Assembly: GCF_007858475.1 (NCBI RefSeq)
Contig: NZ_VIGX01000012.1
Span: forward strand, 43,865 to 107,864
DNA: 64,000 nt
Direction of reading: 5' to 3'
Source of the DNA: Tsukamurella conjunctivitidis
GTDB taxonomy: Bacteria > Actinomycetota > Actinomycetes > Mycobacteriales > Mycobacteriaceae
This document shows, piece by piece, positions 17,151 to 25,211 of this stretch. Each line of letters starts with the position of its first letter. The stretch's first letter is position 1. Both the position numbers and the translations under genes were made by a program. A model generated the notes under the pieces. It was not told the DNA's origin. It was given only the letters and a program-made list of their open reading frames with translations, and did not search any database.

Positions 17151-17178
17151 GGGCCCGGCGGAGATCGCCGCCGGGCCC
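17151..17178 (+). terminator. Terminator of the emb operon
   Basis: GGGCCCGGCGG (17151-17161) pairs perfectly with CCGCCGGGCCC (17168-17178) around a six-base loop, 15 bases after the embB stop. It has no U-tract. Confidence 0.65.
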
Positions 17179-17200
17179 GTCGCGGGCGTACCGTCGAGGC

Positions 17201-17785
17201 ATGGAACCGATCACCGGGCATCGCATCGAGGACGTCACGCCGGGCACGCTCTGGTCGTCCTTCGGGGTGCTCGCGCGCGCCTTCGCCGATGATCCCGTGA
17301 TCCGCTGGGTCCAGCCGCGGCCGTGGGGCGACCGCCTCACCTTCGCGGGCATGTACCTCGCCTCGCACGGCGCTCCGGGCACCGGCCATCTGCTGTTCGA
17401 CGGTGGCGTGCCGGCCGCGGCGGCGTACTGGGATCCGCCCGGTCACGAACCCGGCCCGGCGCGCCAGGTCGCCGCGCTGCCGCTGCTGGCGGCGGGGATC
17501 AGGACCGGGTTCGGGCGCGGCGCCGCGCTGGTGCGGGCGCTGCAGGAGCGCCGGCCGGCGGAGCCGCACTGGTACCTCTCCACGCTCGGCGCGGAGCGTC
17601 CCGGGTGCGGGTTCGGCTCGGCGCTCCTGCGGTACGGCCTCGAGCGGGTGACGGGCCCCGCCTATCTGGAGTCGAGCAATCCCCGCAACGTACCCCTGTA
17701 CCGGCGATTCGGCTTCGAGCCGCTGGCGCCGATCCCGCTCCCGGGCGGCCCCGAACTCATCCCGATGATCCGTCCCGCCGCGTAG
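17201..17785 (+). CDS. GNAT-family N-acetyltransferase
   Basis: A 194-residue protein with the GNAT acetyl-CoA-binding signature in ERPGCGFGSALLRYGLERV (about residues 130-150), followed by YLESSNPRNVPLYRRFGFEPL, a typical final strand-helix of the fold. The N-terminal third resembles the GNATs annotated near cell-envelope genes in actinobacteria but gives no acceptor clue. It stands alone between the emb terminator and the convergent esterase. The substrate is unknown. Confidence 0.75.
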   Translation: MEPITGHRIEDVTPGTLWSSFGVLARAFADDPVIRWVQPRPWGDRLTFAGMYLASHGAPGTGHLLFDGGVPAAAAYWDPPGHEPGPARQVAALPLLAAGIRTGFGRGAALVRALQERRPAEPHWYLSTLGAERPGCGFGSALLRYGLERVTGPAYLESSNPRNVPLYRRFGFEPLAPIPLPGGPELIPMIRPAA

Positions 17786-17794
17786 GGGCGGCGG

Positions 17795-19315
17795 TCAGCG
17801 GACGCCGTCCCAGAGGGCGCGGAGCGCGGGCGCGGGATCGACGGCGGTGCCGCCCTTCCCGCCGAACACCCGCACGGTGCGGGCGGGCAGGTAGGGCTCC
17901 CAGCCCGGGTCCTCGCCGCGGGTGAAACGTACCCAGGCGCCGTGGGTCTCGTCGGCGACGGCCTGCGAGGGCGCGGGCCCCGTGAGGTTCGTGACGCCGT
18001 CGGCGTGCAGGTTGTCGAAGGCGAAGGCCAGCTCGACGGCGTGGCACGCTCCGAGGCGCCCGCCGAGCGCCGTGGACGGCTCGTCGAAGCGGTAGAAGAA
18101 GGTCTCCGCCGGGCCCTGCGCCCGGGCCTCGGCGATCCGCACCGCCGGGATGCCGAAGAACCAGTCGGCCATGATGCGGCAGAACAGGTCCCCGGGCGAC
18201 GCGTCGGGCTCGGCCTCGCGGTACGCGGCGACCGCCGCCGCGGGGTCGGGCAGGCCGTACTTCGCGGCGGTGGGGGCCAGCGCCGCCTCGGGCAGCAGGT
18301 CGATCAGCCCGCCCGGCACGATGAAGAACCGGGCCTCGTCGGCGTTGGCGCCCACCAGGACCCGCACGCCGGCGCCGGAGCCGGCGCGGATCGCGTCGAT
18401 CGGCAGCCGGGGTAGGACGTCCCCGTCGATCACGGGCTCGAAGATCATCACGTTCCGGGTCAGCTCACCCCAGGCCGCGGGGTCCGGGTTCGCCTGGATC
18501 TCGGCGTCGAGGGCGGTGGTGGCGTCGACCAGGGTGCCGGCGTCGATGCTCGCGAAGCCCTCCCGCGTGGGTTCGATGCCGAGCCGCTCGGCGAGCGCCC
18601 GGGTCACCTTCTGCGCGGTCTCGCGGGTGATCGCGTGGTGGCCGGCGCCGCTCTGCAGCACGGCCTGGGCGAACAGGCCCTGCGCGAGCGGCGAGGCGAG
18701 CAGGGAGCCGACGCTCATCCCGCCCGCCGACTCCCCCGCCACCGTGACGCGCGCGGGATCGCCGCCGAAGCCAGCGATGTTGTCGCGCACCCACTGCAGC
18801 GCCATGATCTGGTCGCGCAGACCGAGGTTGGTGTGCTCGTCGCCGGTGTCGAGGAAGCCGAGGGCACCGAGGCGGTAGTTGATGGTCACGCACACGACGC
18901 CGTCGCGGGCGAAGGCGGCGCCGTCGTAGTAGCCGCTGCGGCCGCTGCCGTTGCGGAAGGCGCCGCCGTGGATCCATACGAAGACCGGCAGCCCGCCGGC
19001 CCCGCCGGACGCCGCGACGTCGCCGCCGGGCGCCGGCGCCCACACGTTGAGGTTGAGGCACTCCGCGCCGGGGAAGTCCGGCTCCGCCGTGAGGATCTCG
19101 GCGACGGGCCCCTGATACCCGGGCTTGGGCACCGTCGGGCCGAAGGCGGAGGCGTCGCGCTCGCCCTCCCACGGCGCGGGCGGGACGGCGGGCAGGAGCC
19201 ACCCGGCACCGTCGAGCGGTGCGGCGTAGGGCAGGCCCAGGTAGCGGGCCACGCCCTGCTCGACGGTGCCGCGGACGCGGCCGGAACGGGTCTCGGCGGT
19301 GACGGAGGAGGTCAT
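17795..19315 (-). CDS. Type B carboxylesterase/lipase
   Basis: A serine hydrolase of 506 residues, typical of bacterial type B carboxylesterases. The oxyanion-hole loop WIHGGAF lies near residues 114-120, the nucleophile is Ser196 in GESAGG, an acidic residue follows in GANADEARFF, and the catalytic His is probably in GACHAVELAFAF. EDCLNLNV-like CLNLNVWAP near residue 86 is a further family mark. No signal peptide is seen, so it is probably cytoplasmic. It begins 10 bases after the BCCT gene ends, so the two probably share a transcript. The ester substrate is unknown. Confidence 0.85.
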   Translation of the reverse strand: MTSSVTAETRSGRVRGTVEQGVARYLGLPYAAPLDGAGWLLPAVPPAPWEGERDASAFGPTVPKPGYQGPVAEILTAEPDFPGAECLNLNVWAPAPGGDVAASGGAGGLPVFVWIHGGAFRNGSGRSGYYDGAAFARDGVVCVTINYRLGALGFLDTGDEHTNLGLRDQIMALQWVRDNIAGFGGDPARVTVAGESAGGMSVGSLLASPLAQGLFAQAVLQSGAGHHAITRETAQKVTRALAERLGIEPTREGFASIDAGTLVDATTALDAEIQANPDPAAWGELTRNVMIFEPVIDGDVLPRLPIDAIRAGSGAGVRVLVGANADEARFFIVPGGLIDLLPEAALAPTAAKYGLPDPAAAVAAYREAEPDASPGDLFCRIMADWFFGIPAVRIAEARAQGPAETFFYRFDEPSTALGGRLGACHAVELAFAFDNLHADGVTNLTGPAPSQAVADETHGAWVRFTRGEDPGWEPYLPARTVRVFGGKGGTAVDPAPALRALWDGVR

Positions 19316-19325
19316 ACCTCCTTGT

Positions 19326-21098
19326 CTACCGGGAGTCGTCGCCCTTGGTCTCGATATCGACCTCGATCGGCCCGGAGTGATCGGCGTCGTAGACCTCGAT
19401 CGTGACCAGCTCGCCGGTGTGCGGCGGGTGGTACAGGTCCTCCGGCACCGTGCCGTCGGAGTAGACGGGCAGGTCCTCCGAGGGCAGCACGTCGGTGCTG
19501 TCGTCGGTCACCGCGAGGGTGTTCGCGTGCCAGCGCATGCGCTCGCCCAGCTCCTCGCGATGGGCGCGCTCCGCGACGATCAGCGGGTCGTGCCACAGGT
19601 CCATCATCAGGCCGGCGCACATGCCGACCATCACCACGAGGAAGGGGGCCGCCGCGATGATCGCCATCTGTTTGATGCCGGTCAGCGCGTCGTCGCCGCT
19701 CACCCAGAGCAGCAGGGCCGCGACGGTGCCGGTGAGCACGCCCCAGAAGACGGTGATCAGGCGGTTCGGTTCCTCCGCGCCGCGCTGGGACAACGTGCCC
19801 ATGACGATGGAGGCGGAGTCCGCGCCGGAGACGAAGAAGATGCCGACGAGGAGCACCACCAGGAAGGCGGTGATCGTGGGCCACGGCAGATTGCCGAGGA
19901 CGTCGAAGAGCATGACCTCCTCGTTCTCGGCCTTGCTGATGCCGAGGCCCGCCTGCTCCTGGTTGATGGCGGTGCCGCCGAAGACGGCGAACCAGACCAG
20001 CGAGACCAGGGTGGGTACGGCCATGACGCCGATCACGAACTCGCGGATGGTGCGGCCGCGCGAGATCTTCGCGAGGAACAGGCCGACGAACGGGGTCCAG
20101 CTGACCCACCACGCCCAGTAGAAGATGGTCCAGGAGGCCAGCCACTTGCCCGCCTCCGGCTCGTTCGCGGCGCTCCGGGCCGACATGTCCATGAAATCCG
20201 CCGCGTACGCGCCCATCGACGTCGGCAGCAGGTTCAGGATGAACACGGTCGGGCCGACCACGAAGACGAAGACCGCGAGCACCAGCGCGAGCACCATGTT
20301 GGTGTTCGACAGCCACTGGATGCCCTTGGCGACGCCCGACACCGCGGACGCCACGAACGCCAGCGTCAGAAGGGCGATGATGGCGACCAGCAGCAGCTTG
20401 CTGGAGCCGTCCTCGGCCCAGCCGAGGCGCTCGAGGCCCGCGCCGACCTGTGCGGCGCCGAGGCCCAGCGAGGCGGTGGTACCGAAGAGCGTGGCGAAGA
20501 TCGCGAGGATGTCGATGACGCGGCCGCCCACGCCGTGCCCGCCGGTGCGGTTGAAGATCGGCGCGAAGACCGAGCTGATGAGCTGGCTGCGCCCGCACCG
20601 GTAGGTGCTGTACGCGATGGCCAGGCCGACCACGGCGTAGATGGCCCACGGGTGGAATCCCCAGTGGAACATGGTGGTCGCCATGGCGACGGCCACGTCG
20701 TGGCTGTTCATGCCGGGAGGGGCGCCCACGAAGTGATAGATCGGCTCGGCGGCGCCGAAGAACATCAGGCCGATGCCCATGCCCGCGCTGAACATCATCG
20801 CGATCCAGGAAACGGTCTTGAACTCGGGGCGCTCCCCGTCGCGTCCCAGCGGGATGCGGCCGAACCGGGAGAAAGCCAGAAAGACGGCGAAAAGAACGAA
20901 GAAGCTGGCTGAAATGAGGAACAGCCAACCCAAATCGGTGATGATCCAATTGAGGACGTCGGAGGTCGTCTGCTTCAACCCGTCCGAATCCAGGAAACCC
21001 CAGAGGACGAACGCCAGGACCGCGACGCTCGTCACACCGAAAACGACCCAGTCGGTCGTCCGGCGATGGTCTCCTGCCTTATTAGTTACAGTAGCCAT
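19326..21098 (-). CDS. BCCT-family betaine/carnitine/choline transporter
   Basis: A secondary carrier of 590 residues with about 12 TM helices. BCCT marks include GMGIGLMFFGAAEP in TM3 and the Trp-rich stretch FYWAWWVSWTPFVGLFLAKISRGRTIREF of TM8 and the following loop. A cytoplasmic C-terminal extension of about 80 residues is acidic; such tails sense osmotic conditions in BetP-type carriers. Gly-rich GMGIG suggests Na+- rather than H+-coupling, as in BetP (inference). It lies upstream of the esterase and may share its transcript. A second, ABC-type osmolyte importer is encoded at 26162-29737. Confidence 0.88.
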   Translation of the reverse strand: MATVTNKAGDHRRTTDWVVFGVTSVAVLAFVLWGFLDSDGLKQTTSDVLNWIITDLGWLFLISASFFVLFAVFLAFSRFGRIPLGRDGERPEFKTVSWIAMMFSAGMGIGLMFFGAAEPIYHFVGAPPGMNSHDVAVAMATTMFHWGFHPWAIYAVVGLAIAYSTYRCGRSQLISSVFAPIFNRTGGHGVGGRVIDILAIFATLFGTTASLGLGAAQVGAGLERLGWAEDGSSKLLLVAIIALLTLAFVASAVSGVAKGIQWLSNTNMVLALVLAVFVFVVGPTVFILNLLPTSMGAYAADFMDMSARSAANEPEAGKWLASWTIFYWAWWVSWTPFVGLFLAKISRGRTIREFVIGVMAVPTLVSLVWFAVFGGTAINQEQAGLGISKAENEEVMLFDVLGNLPWPTITAFLVVLLVGIFFVSGADSASIVMGTLSQRGAEEPNRLITVFWGVLTGTVAALLLWVSGDDALTGIKQMAIIAAAPFLVVMVGMCAGLMMDLWHDPLIVAERAHREELGERMRWHANTLAVTDDSTDVLPSEDLPVYSDGTVPEDLYHPPHTGELVTIEVYDADHSGPIEVDIETKGDDSR

Positions 21099-21113
21099 GA
21101 TCCCACTAGATCA
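21098..21113. promoter_or_regulatory. Inverted repeat at the BCCT start codon
   Basis: TGATC (21098-21102) and GATCA (21109-21113) form a perfect 5-6-5 inverted repeat that reaches the first base of the BCCT start codon. It could be an operator; no regulator gene is adjacent. Confidence 0.25.
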
Positions 21114-21220
21114 CAGTGGACATGGCGCAGGTCAAATCTCCGGTGAACTCCTCCGTGCCCGATCGGCGCGAACTAGACTGCCCGACCTGCAGGTTCGTGC
21201 GCTGCGGAGATCCCGCCCGA

Positions 21221-21901
21221 TCAGGCGGACGGAACGACCGATCGCACCCAGCCCTCGAGGCCGCGCGGGTTGCGCGTCTGCAGAAGTACGCGGCCGGGCC
21301 CGGTGAATTCGAAGACCATTCCCTCGCCGGATTTCATCGACTGGATCCACTTCCCCTGCACGGCGCGGCGCATGGAGAACTGCATGTTCAAGTCGTAGGC
21401 AACCACGTGGCCGGTATCGATCACCACCTGTTCGCCGGGCCGCAGATCCAGCACGTCGATCGCGCCGTAACAGGAGATCAGCACCTCGCCCTGGCCCGCG
21501 GCCTGCAGGCCGAAGGCGCCCTCGCCGCCGAAGAAGGTCTTCGCGCCGCCGAACTGCGTGGTGGTCTGCACTCCGTAGGAGCTCGCGAGCCACCCGCCCC
21601 GGGTCACGTAGTAGGGGCGGTCCGGCTGGATCTGCAGCACGGCGATGTCGCCGGGCAGCGTGCCGGCGACGTCCACCCAGCCGCCCTGCTGCGGCGCCGT
21701 GAAGGTGGAGACGAAAAACGACTCCCCCGAGAGCAGGCTGCGCTTGAGGCCCTGCATGATGCCGCCCTGCGCCTGCGACTGCAGGTTCATCCCGGCGGAG
21801 TGCGCGACCATGGCGCCCGACTCGAGGGTCATGGGCTCGCTCGGCGCCAGCTGGCAGCGGGCCATGGAGAACGACGGGTTGTGACGGAGCTGTACCTGCA
21901 T
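21221..21901 (-). CDS. AIM24 family protein (TIGR00266-like)
   Basis: A 226-residue protein of the AIM24/DUF124 family, with a beta-rich fold and Gly-rich repeats such as ESGAMVAHSAGM, GGWLASSYGV and FGGEGAFGLQAAGQG. Bacterial members are widespread and of unknown function; yeast AIM24 is mitochondrial. No signal peptide or TM helix is seen. It stands 119 bases from the BCCT gene (noncoding apart from the inverted repeat) and 24 bases from the desaturase downstream gene end. It is tandem with the desaturase on the same strand, so read-through is possible. Confidence 0.82.
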   Translation of the reverse strand: MQVQLRHNPSFSMARCQLAPSEPMTLESGAMVAHSAGMNLQSQAQGGIMQGLKRSLLSGESFFVSTFTAPQQGGWVDVAGTLPGDIAVLQIQPDRPYYVTRGGWLASSYGVQTTTQFGGAKTFFGGEGAFGLQAAGQGEVLISCYGAIDVLDLRPGEQVVIDTGHVVAYDLNMQFSMRRAVQGKWIQSMKSGEGMVFEFTGPGRVLLQTRNPRGLEGWVRSVVPSA

Positions 21902-21925
21902 GCCGTCGAATCTAGCCGAATCCGG

Positions 21926-22870
21926 TCAGCCGGCGATACGCTCGCGCCGCCGCGCGTCCCGCTCCAGCGCCCGGTCGCGCGCCTCCTCGAATCTGCGCGC
22001 ACCGACCTCCAGGTCGTCGACGAACGCGCCGATCAGGTCGCGCATCCGCGCGGCCTCGCCGGTGAGGTCCGTCCGCTCCAGGAGGTTCCACTTCCGCAGT
22101 ACCGGCACCACCACGGCGTCGCGGTGCTGGCGCAGGTCGTAGATGCCGTTCTTCGCCATGAGCACCGCGTCCCGCCGGAAGTGGGGGAGCGCGGCGCCGG
22201 GCATCTGGAAGTTGGTGAGCACCGCGTGGATCGCGGTGAGAGCCTGCTCCGGTGCGACCTCGATCGCCGCGCCCAGGATGTTGCGGTAGAAGAGCATGTG
22301 CAGGTTCTCGTCGGCGGCCACCCGCGCCAGCATCCGGTCGGCCACCGGGTCGGCGCAGACCGCGGCCGTGTTCCGGTGGCTGATCCGGGTCGCGAGTTCC
22401 TGGAAGGTCACGTAACTCACCGACAGCAGCATCGAGTTCATCCCGGGCGCGAAGCCGTGCTGCATCTGCGTCATCCGCAGGTCCTCGAGCTCGACGGGAT
22501 CCACGCCACGGGTCACGGTGAGGTAGTCGCGGAGGACGATCGAGTGGCGCGCCTCCTCCGCCGTCCAGCGGTGCACCCAGAAGCCCCAGGCCCCGTCGAG
22601 GGAGAAGTTCTGGGCGATCTCCCGGTGATAGCTCGGGAGGTTGTCCTCGGTGAGCAGATTCATCACCAGCGCGGCCCGCGCCACGGGCGACAGCGCCGAG
22701 TCCGCCTCCTCGTAGTCCTCGCCGCCGAGCGCCGCGAAGTCACGGCCGCGGCTCCACGGCACGTAGTCGTGCGGGTGCCAGTCGACCGCCTGCCGCAGGT
22801 GTCGGTCGACCTCCCGCTCGGCGGTCTCCGAGAGCTCGTACAGCAGTTCCAGGTCGGTCAGATCACTCAT
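21926..22870 (-). CDS. Acyl-ACP desaturase (DesA1/DesA2-like)
   Basis: A soluble diiron enzyme of 314 residues resembling mycobacterial DesA1/DesA2 acyl-ACP desaturases, which introduce a double bond during mycolic acid synthesis. Diiron ligands are visible in order: LTEDNLPSYH, WTAEEARHS (EExxH) and ADENLHMLFY (DExxH). ATG 22870 is chosen because it gives the usual short N-terminus, SDLTDLELLYELS. It is divergent from devR, with about 190 bases between them containing a DosR-box-like palindrome, so regulation by hypoxia or redox is possible. Confidence 0.85.
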   Translation of the reverse strand: MSDLTDLELLYELSETAEREVDRHLRQAVDWHPHDYVPWSRGRDFAALGGEDYEEADSALSPVARAALVMNLLTEDNLPSYHREIAQNFSLDGAWGFWVHRWTAEEARHSIVLRDYLTVTRGVDPVELEDLRMTQMQHGFAPGMNSMLLSVSYVTFQELATRISHRNTAAVCADPVADRMLARVAADENLHMLFYRNILGAAIEVAPEQALTAIHAVLTNFQMPGAALPHFRRDAVLMAKNGIYDLRQHRDAVVVPVLRKWNLLERTDLTGEAARMRDLIGAFVDDLEVGARRFEEARDRALERDARRRERIAG

Positions 22871-22986
22871 GTCGTCCACCCTGCTCGCGCACCCGCGGGC
22901 CGGGCAGTGGCGATGGTCCCCGCTCCCGTCCCGGCGCCGGGCCGCGCCTCGTCGTCGCAGGTGAGGACGTGTGCACCGGGTCGGCC

Positions 22987-23000
22987 GGGGCATATGTCCC
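22987..23000. promoter_or_regulatory. DosR/DevR-box-like palindrome upstream of devR
   Basis: GGGGCATATGTCCC matches 11 of 14 positions of the DosR core GGGACTWWAGTCCC as I recall it, and is followed by GA as in the full box. It is 62 bases before the devR ATG and 116 bases before the divergent desaturase start, fitting autoregulation. Confidence 0.5.
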
Positions 23001-23062
23001 GAGTTCCTCGGCCGACGGTCCTCCTGCGGTGGTCGGGGCCGCGAGCGGCCTAGGCTGAGTGC

Positions 23063-23710
23063 ATGCCCTCGGTGTTCCTCGTCGACGACCACGAGATCGT
23101 CCGGCGCGGGCTGGCCGACCTCCTCGCCACGGACGGGACCCACACCGTCGTCGGCGAGGCGTCGACGGTCCGCGAGGCCCTCGCCCGCGTCCCCGCGGTG
23201 CGTCCCGATGTCGCGGTGGTCGACGTCCGGCTGCCGGACGGATCGGGCATCGATCTCATCCGCTCGTTGCGCGACCTGGTGCCGGGCCTGCCCTGTCTGG
23301 TCCTCACCTCCTACTCGGACGACGACGCCCTCCTCGAGGCCATCACCGCGGGCGCGCAGGGATACGTGCTCAAGCAGATCCGCGGCACCGAGTTGGTCTC
23401 CGCCATCGGGACGGTCGCGGGCGGCGGGTCCCTCCTGGACTCGGCCAGCACCGCCCGCGTGCTGCACCGGATCCGCCGGGATCAGGTCGCGCCCGCGGTG
23501 CCCTCGGGCCTGACCGGGCAGGAGGAGGCGGTGCTCGAGCTCCTGGCCGAGGGCCTGACGAACAAGCAGATCGCGGAGCGGATGTTCCTGGCCGAGAAGA
23601 CGGTCCGCAATCACGTCACCGGCGTTCTCGCGAAGCTCGGGGTGGAGAACCGGGTGCAGGCGGCGCTGCGCGCGGCGCAGTGGCGCGATGCCGGCGGGGC
23701 CCGGCGATGA
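23063..23710 (+). CDS. devR: DevR/DosR-type two-component response regulator
   Basis: A NarL/LuxR-type regulator of 215 residues, very close to mycobacterial DevR (DosR). The receiver domain starts VFLVDDHEIVRRGLADLL, with Asp54 in VVDVRLPDGSGIDL as phosphoacceptor and Thr82 and Lys104 as switch residues. The C-terminal HTH reads EGLTNKQIAERMFLAEKTVRNHV, almost identical to DosR. In mycobacteria this protein controls the hypoxia/NO dormancy regulon. Its likely kinase is the downstream devS gene, 335 bases away past a small gene on the other strand. A DosR-box-like palindrome lies upstream. Confidence 0.92.
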   Translation: MPSVFLVDDHEIVRRGLADLLATDGTHTVVGEASTVREALARVPAVRPDVAVVDVRLPDGSGIDLIRSLRDLVPGLPCLVLTSYSDDDALLEAITAGAQGYVLKQIRGTELVSAIGTVAGGGSLLDSASTARVLHRIRRDQVAPAVPSGLTGQEEAVLELLAEGLTNKQIAERMFLAEKTVRNHVTGVLAKLGVENRVQAALRAAQWRDAGGARR

Positions 23711-23715
23711 CCCGG

Positions 23716-23964
23716 TCAGGCCAGGGCGGCGCGGGCACGGAGCCAGGTGTCGACGGCGGGCGTGCCGCGTTGCACCGCCCGTTCGGCGAGCAGCCTGCCG
23801 AGCAGCCGGCACACGAGGTACTCCCAGTCCAGGTCGTCCACGGCGGCGGCGGTGCGCACCTCGTTCCAGCGGGCCACGCGGCCGGTGTAGGCCGCCTCGG
23901 CGAGGTCCACGACGAGCGCGCGCACGTCGGGGCGGTCCAGCGGGTCGATGTCGATTCCGTTCAC
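23716..23964 (-). CDS. Small hypothetical protein between devR and devS
   Basis: An 82-residue open frame, not recognised. The composition is protein-like and helical (VRALVVDLAEAAYTGRVARWNEV, YLVCRLLGRLLAERA), with GTG start 23964 and its stop five bases from the devR stop. No domain, signal peptide or zinc motif is visible. A GGAGG lies only two bases before the GTG, too close for a good ribosome site, so the start or even the gene is uncertain. It fills the gap that separates devR from devS, which are adjacent in mycobacteria. Confidence 0.45.
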   Translation of the reverse strand: MNGIDIDPLDRPDVRALVVDLAEAAYTGRVARWNEVRTAAAVDDLDWEYLVCRLLGRLLAERAVQRGTPAVDTWLRARAALA

Positions 23965-24044
23965 GCCCTCCAGCGTCGCGGCCCGATCGGCACGGGACCA
24001 GGGACGTCCGTCCCGACAGTGCTCCCCCTTTCCGGGGCGGTCCG

Positions 24045-25211
24045 GTGACCGGGGAACAGCGCGCCGGCGCGCAGCGGCCGGACGCCGACCTGCAGGACAT
24101 CCTCAGCGCGGTGATGGTCGTCGCGCAGGGGCTGGACCTACCGGCGACGGTGCGCCGCATCGTCACCTCCGCGATGGCGCTCGTCGATGCGCGCTACGGC
24201 GCCGTGGGCGTGAGCAACGACGACGGCTCGCTGCAGGAGTTCATCTACGTCGGCGTCGACGCCGAGACCGCGGCGCTGATCGGCGACCCGCCGTGCGGGC
24301 GCGGGCTCCTCGGCTACCTGCTCGAGGTGCAGCAACCCGTCCGCGTCGCCGAGCTGTCCGAACACCCGTCCTCGGTCGGCTTCCCGCCGAACCATCCCCC
24401 GATGCACAGCTTCCTCGGCGCCCCGATCATCGTCGGCGGGAACCTCTTCGGGTGCATCTACCTCGCGGAGAAGGCGGACGGCATCGCCTTCACCGCCAGC
24501 GACGCGAAGGCGATCGAGATCTTCGCGGCGGCCACCGCGGTCGCGATCGACAACGCCCAGATGCACGCCGAGGCGCTGCAGCAGCAGCAGCGGCTCGGCG
24601 AACTCCAGGTGATCGAGGAGCGCGAGCGCATCGGTCGGGACCTGCACGACCACGTGATCCAGCGGATCTTCGCGGCCGGCCTCGGACTGCAGGTGGCCCG
24701 GTCCGCCGCCCGGGACGAGCCCGTCCGGGACCGGCTCGACTCGGTGATCGGCGAACTGGACCGCACGATCGCCGACATCCGCTCCACGATCTTCGAGCTG
24801 TCCGCGGGCGGCAGCGGTCTCCGTACCCGCCTGGTCCGGGCGGTGCGGGCGGTCGCGCACGGCGGCGAGCTGTCGGTCGACGTCGGCTTCTCCGGCCCGG
24901 TGGAGAGTGCGGTCGCCGACGACGGACTCGCCCGCGACCTGGAGGCCGTGGTGACGGAGAGCGTCTCGAACGCCGTACGGCACTCGGGGGGCACCCGCGT
25001 GGCGGTGACGGTCCTCGCGAGCAGCGACTCGGTCACGGTCGAGGTCGCCGACGACGGGACGGGCGTCCCCGACGGCGGCCGGCGCAGCGGCCTGCGGAAC
25101 CTCGCCACCCGCGCGGAACTCCGGGGCGGCACCGTCGAGCTGCTGCCCGCGAACGCGGAGGCGGAGCGGCCCGGCACCGTCGTGCGGTGGTCCGTACCGC
25201 GCGAGCCCTAG
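24045..25211 (+). CDS. devS: DevS/DosT-type sensor histidine kinase with one GAF domain
   Basis: A 388-residue kinase: one GAF domain (about 15-175), a HisKA_3 dimerisation region with phospho-acceptor His201 in GRDLHDHVIQRIF, and an HATPase_c domain ending in SGLRNLATRAELRGG. M. tuberculosis DevS is about 578 residues with two GAF domains; the second is absent here. The GAF segment GFPPNHPPM aligns with DosS GFPPYHPPM, whose His149 binds heme; here it is His117. GTG 24045 gives a short N-terminus matching the DosS start of GAF-A. Its stop overlaps the convergent dioxygenase stop by four bases. Confidence 0.88.
   Translation: MTGEQRAGAQRPDADLQDILSAVMVVAQGLDLPATVRRIVTSAMALVDARYGAVGVSNDDGSLQEFIYVGVDAETAALIGDPPCGRGLLGYLLEVQQPVRVAELSEHPSSVGFPPNHPPMHSFLGAPIIVGGNLFGCIYLAEKADGIAFTASDAKAIEIFAAATAVAIDNAQMHAEALQQQQRLGELQVIEERERIGRDLHDHVIQRIFAAGLGLQVARSAARDEPVRDRLDSVIGELDRTIADIRSTIFELSAGGSGLRTRLVRAVRAVAHGGELSVDVGFSGPVESAVADDGLARDLEAVVTESVSNAVRHSGGTRVAVTVLASSDSVTVEVADDGTGVPDGGRRSGLRNLATRAELRGGTVELLPANAEAERPGTVVRWSVPREP

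Noticed and set aside
13117-17382. A 1421-codon open frame on the minus strand opposite embB
   Set aside because: It lies antisense to a clear arabinosyltransferase and its product is an Arg/Gly/Asp-rich low-complexity string with no domain. Long antisense frames are expected at this G/C content.
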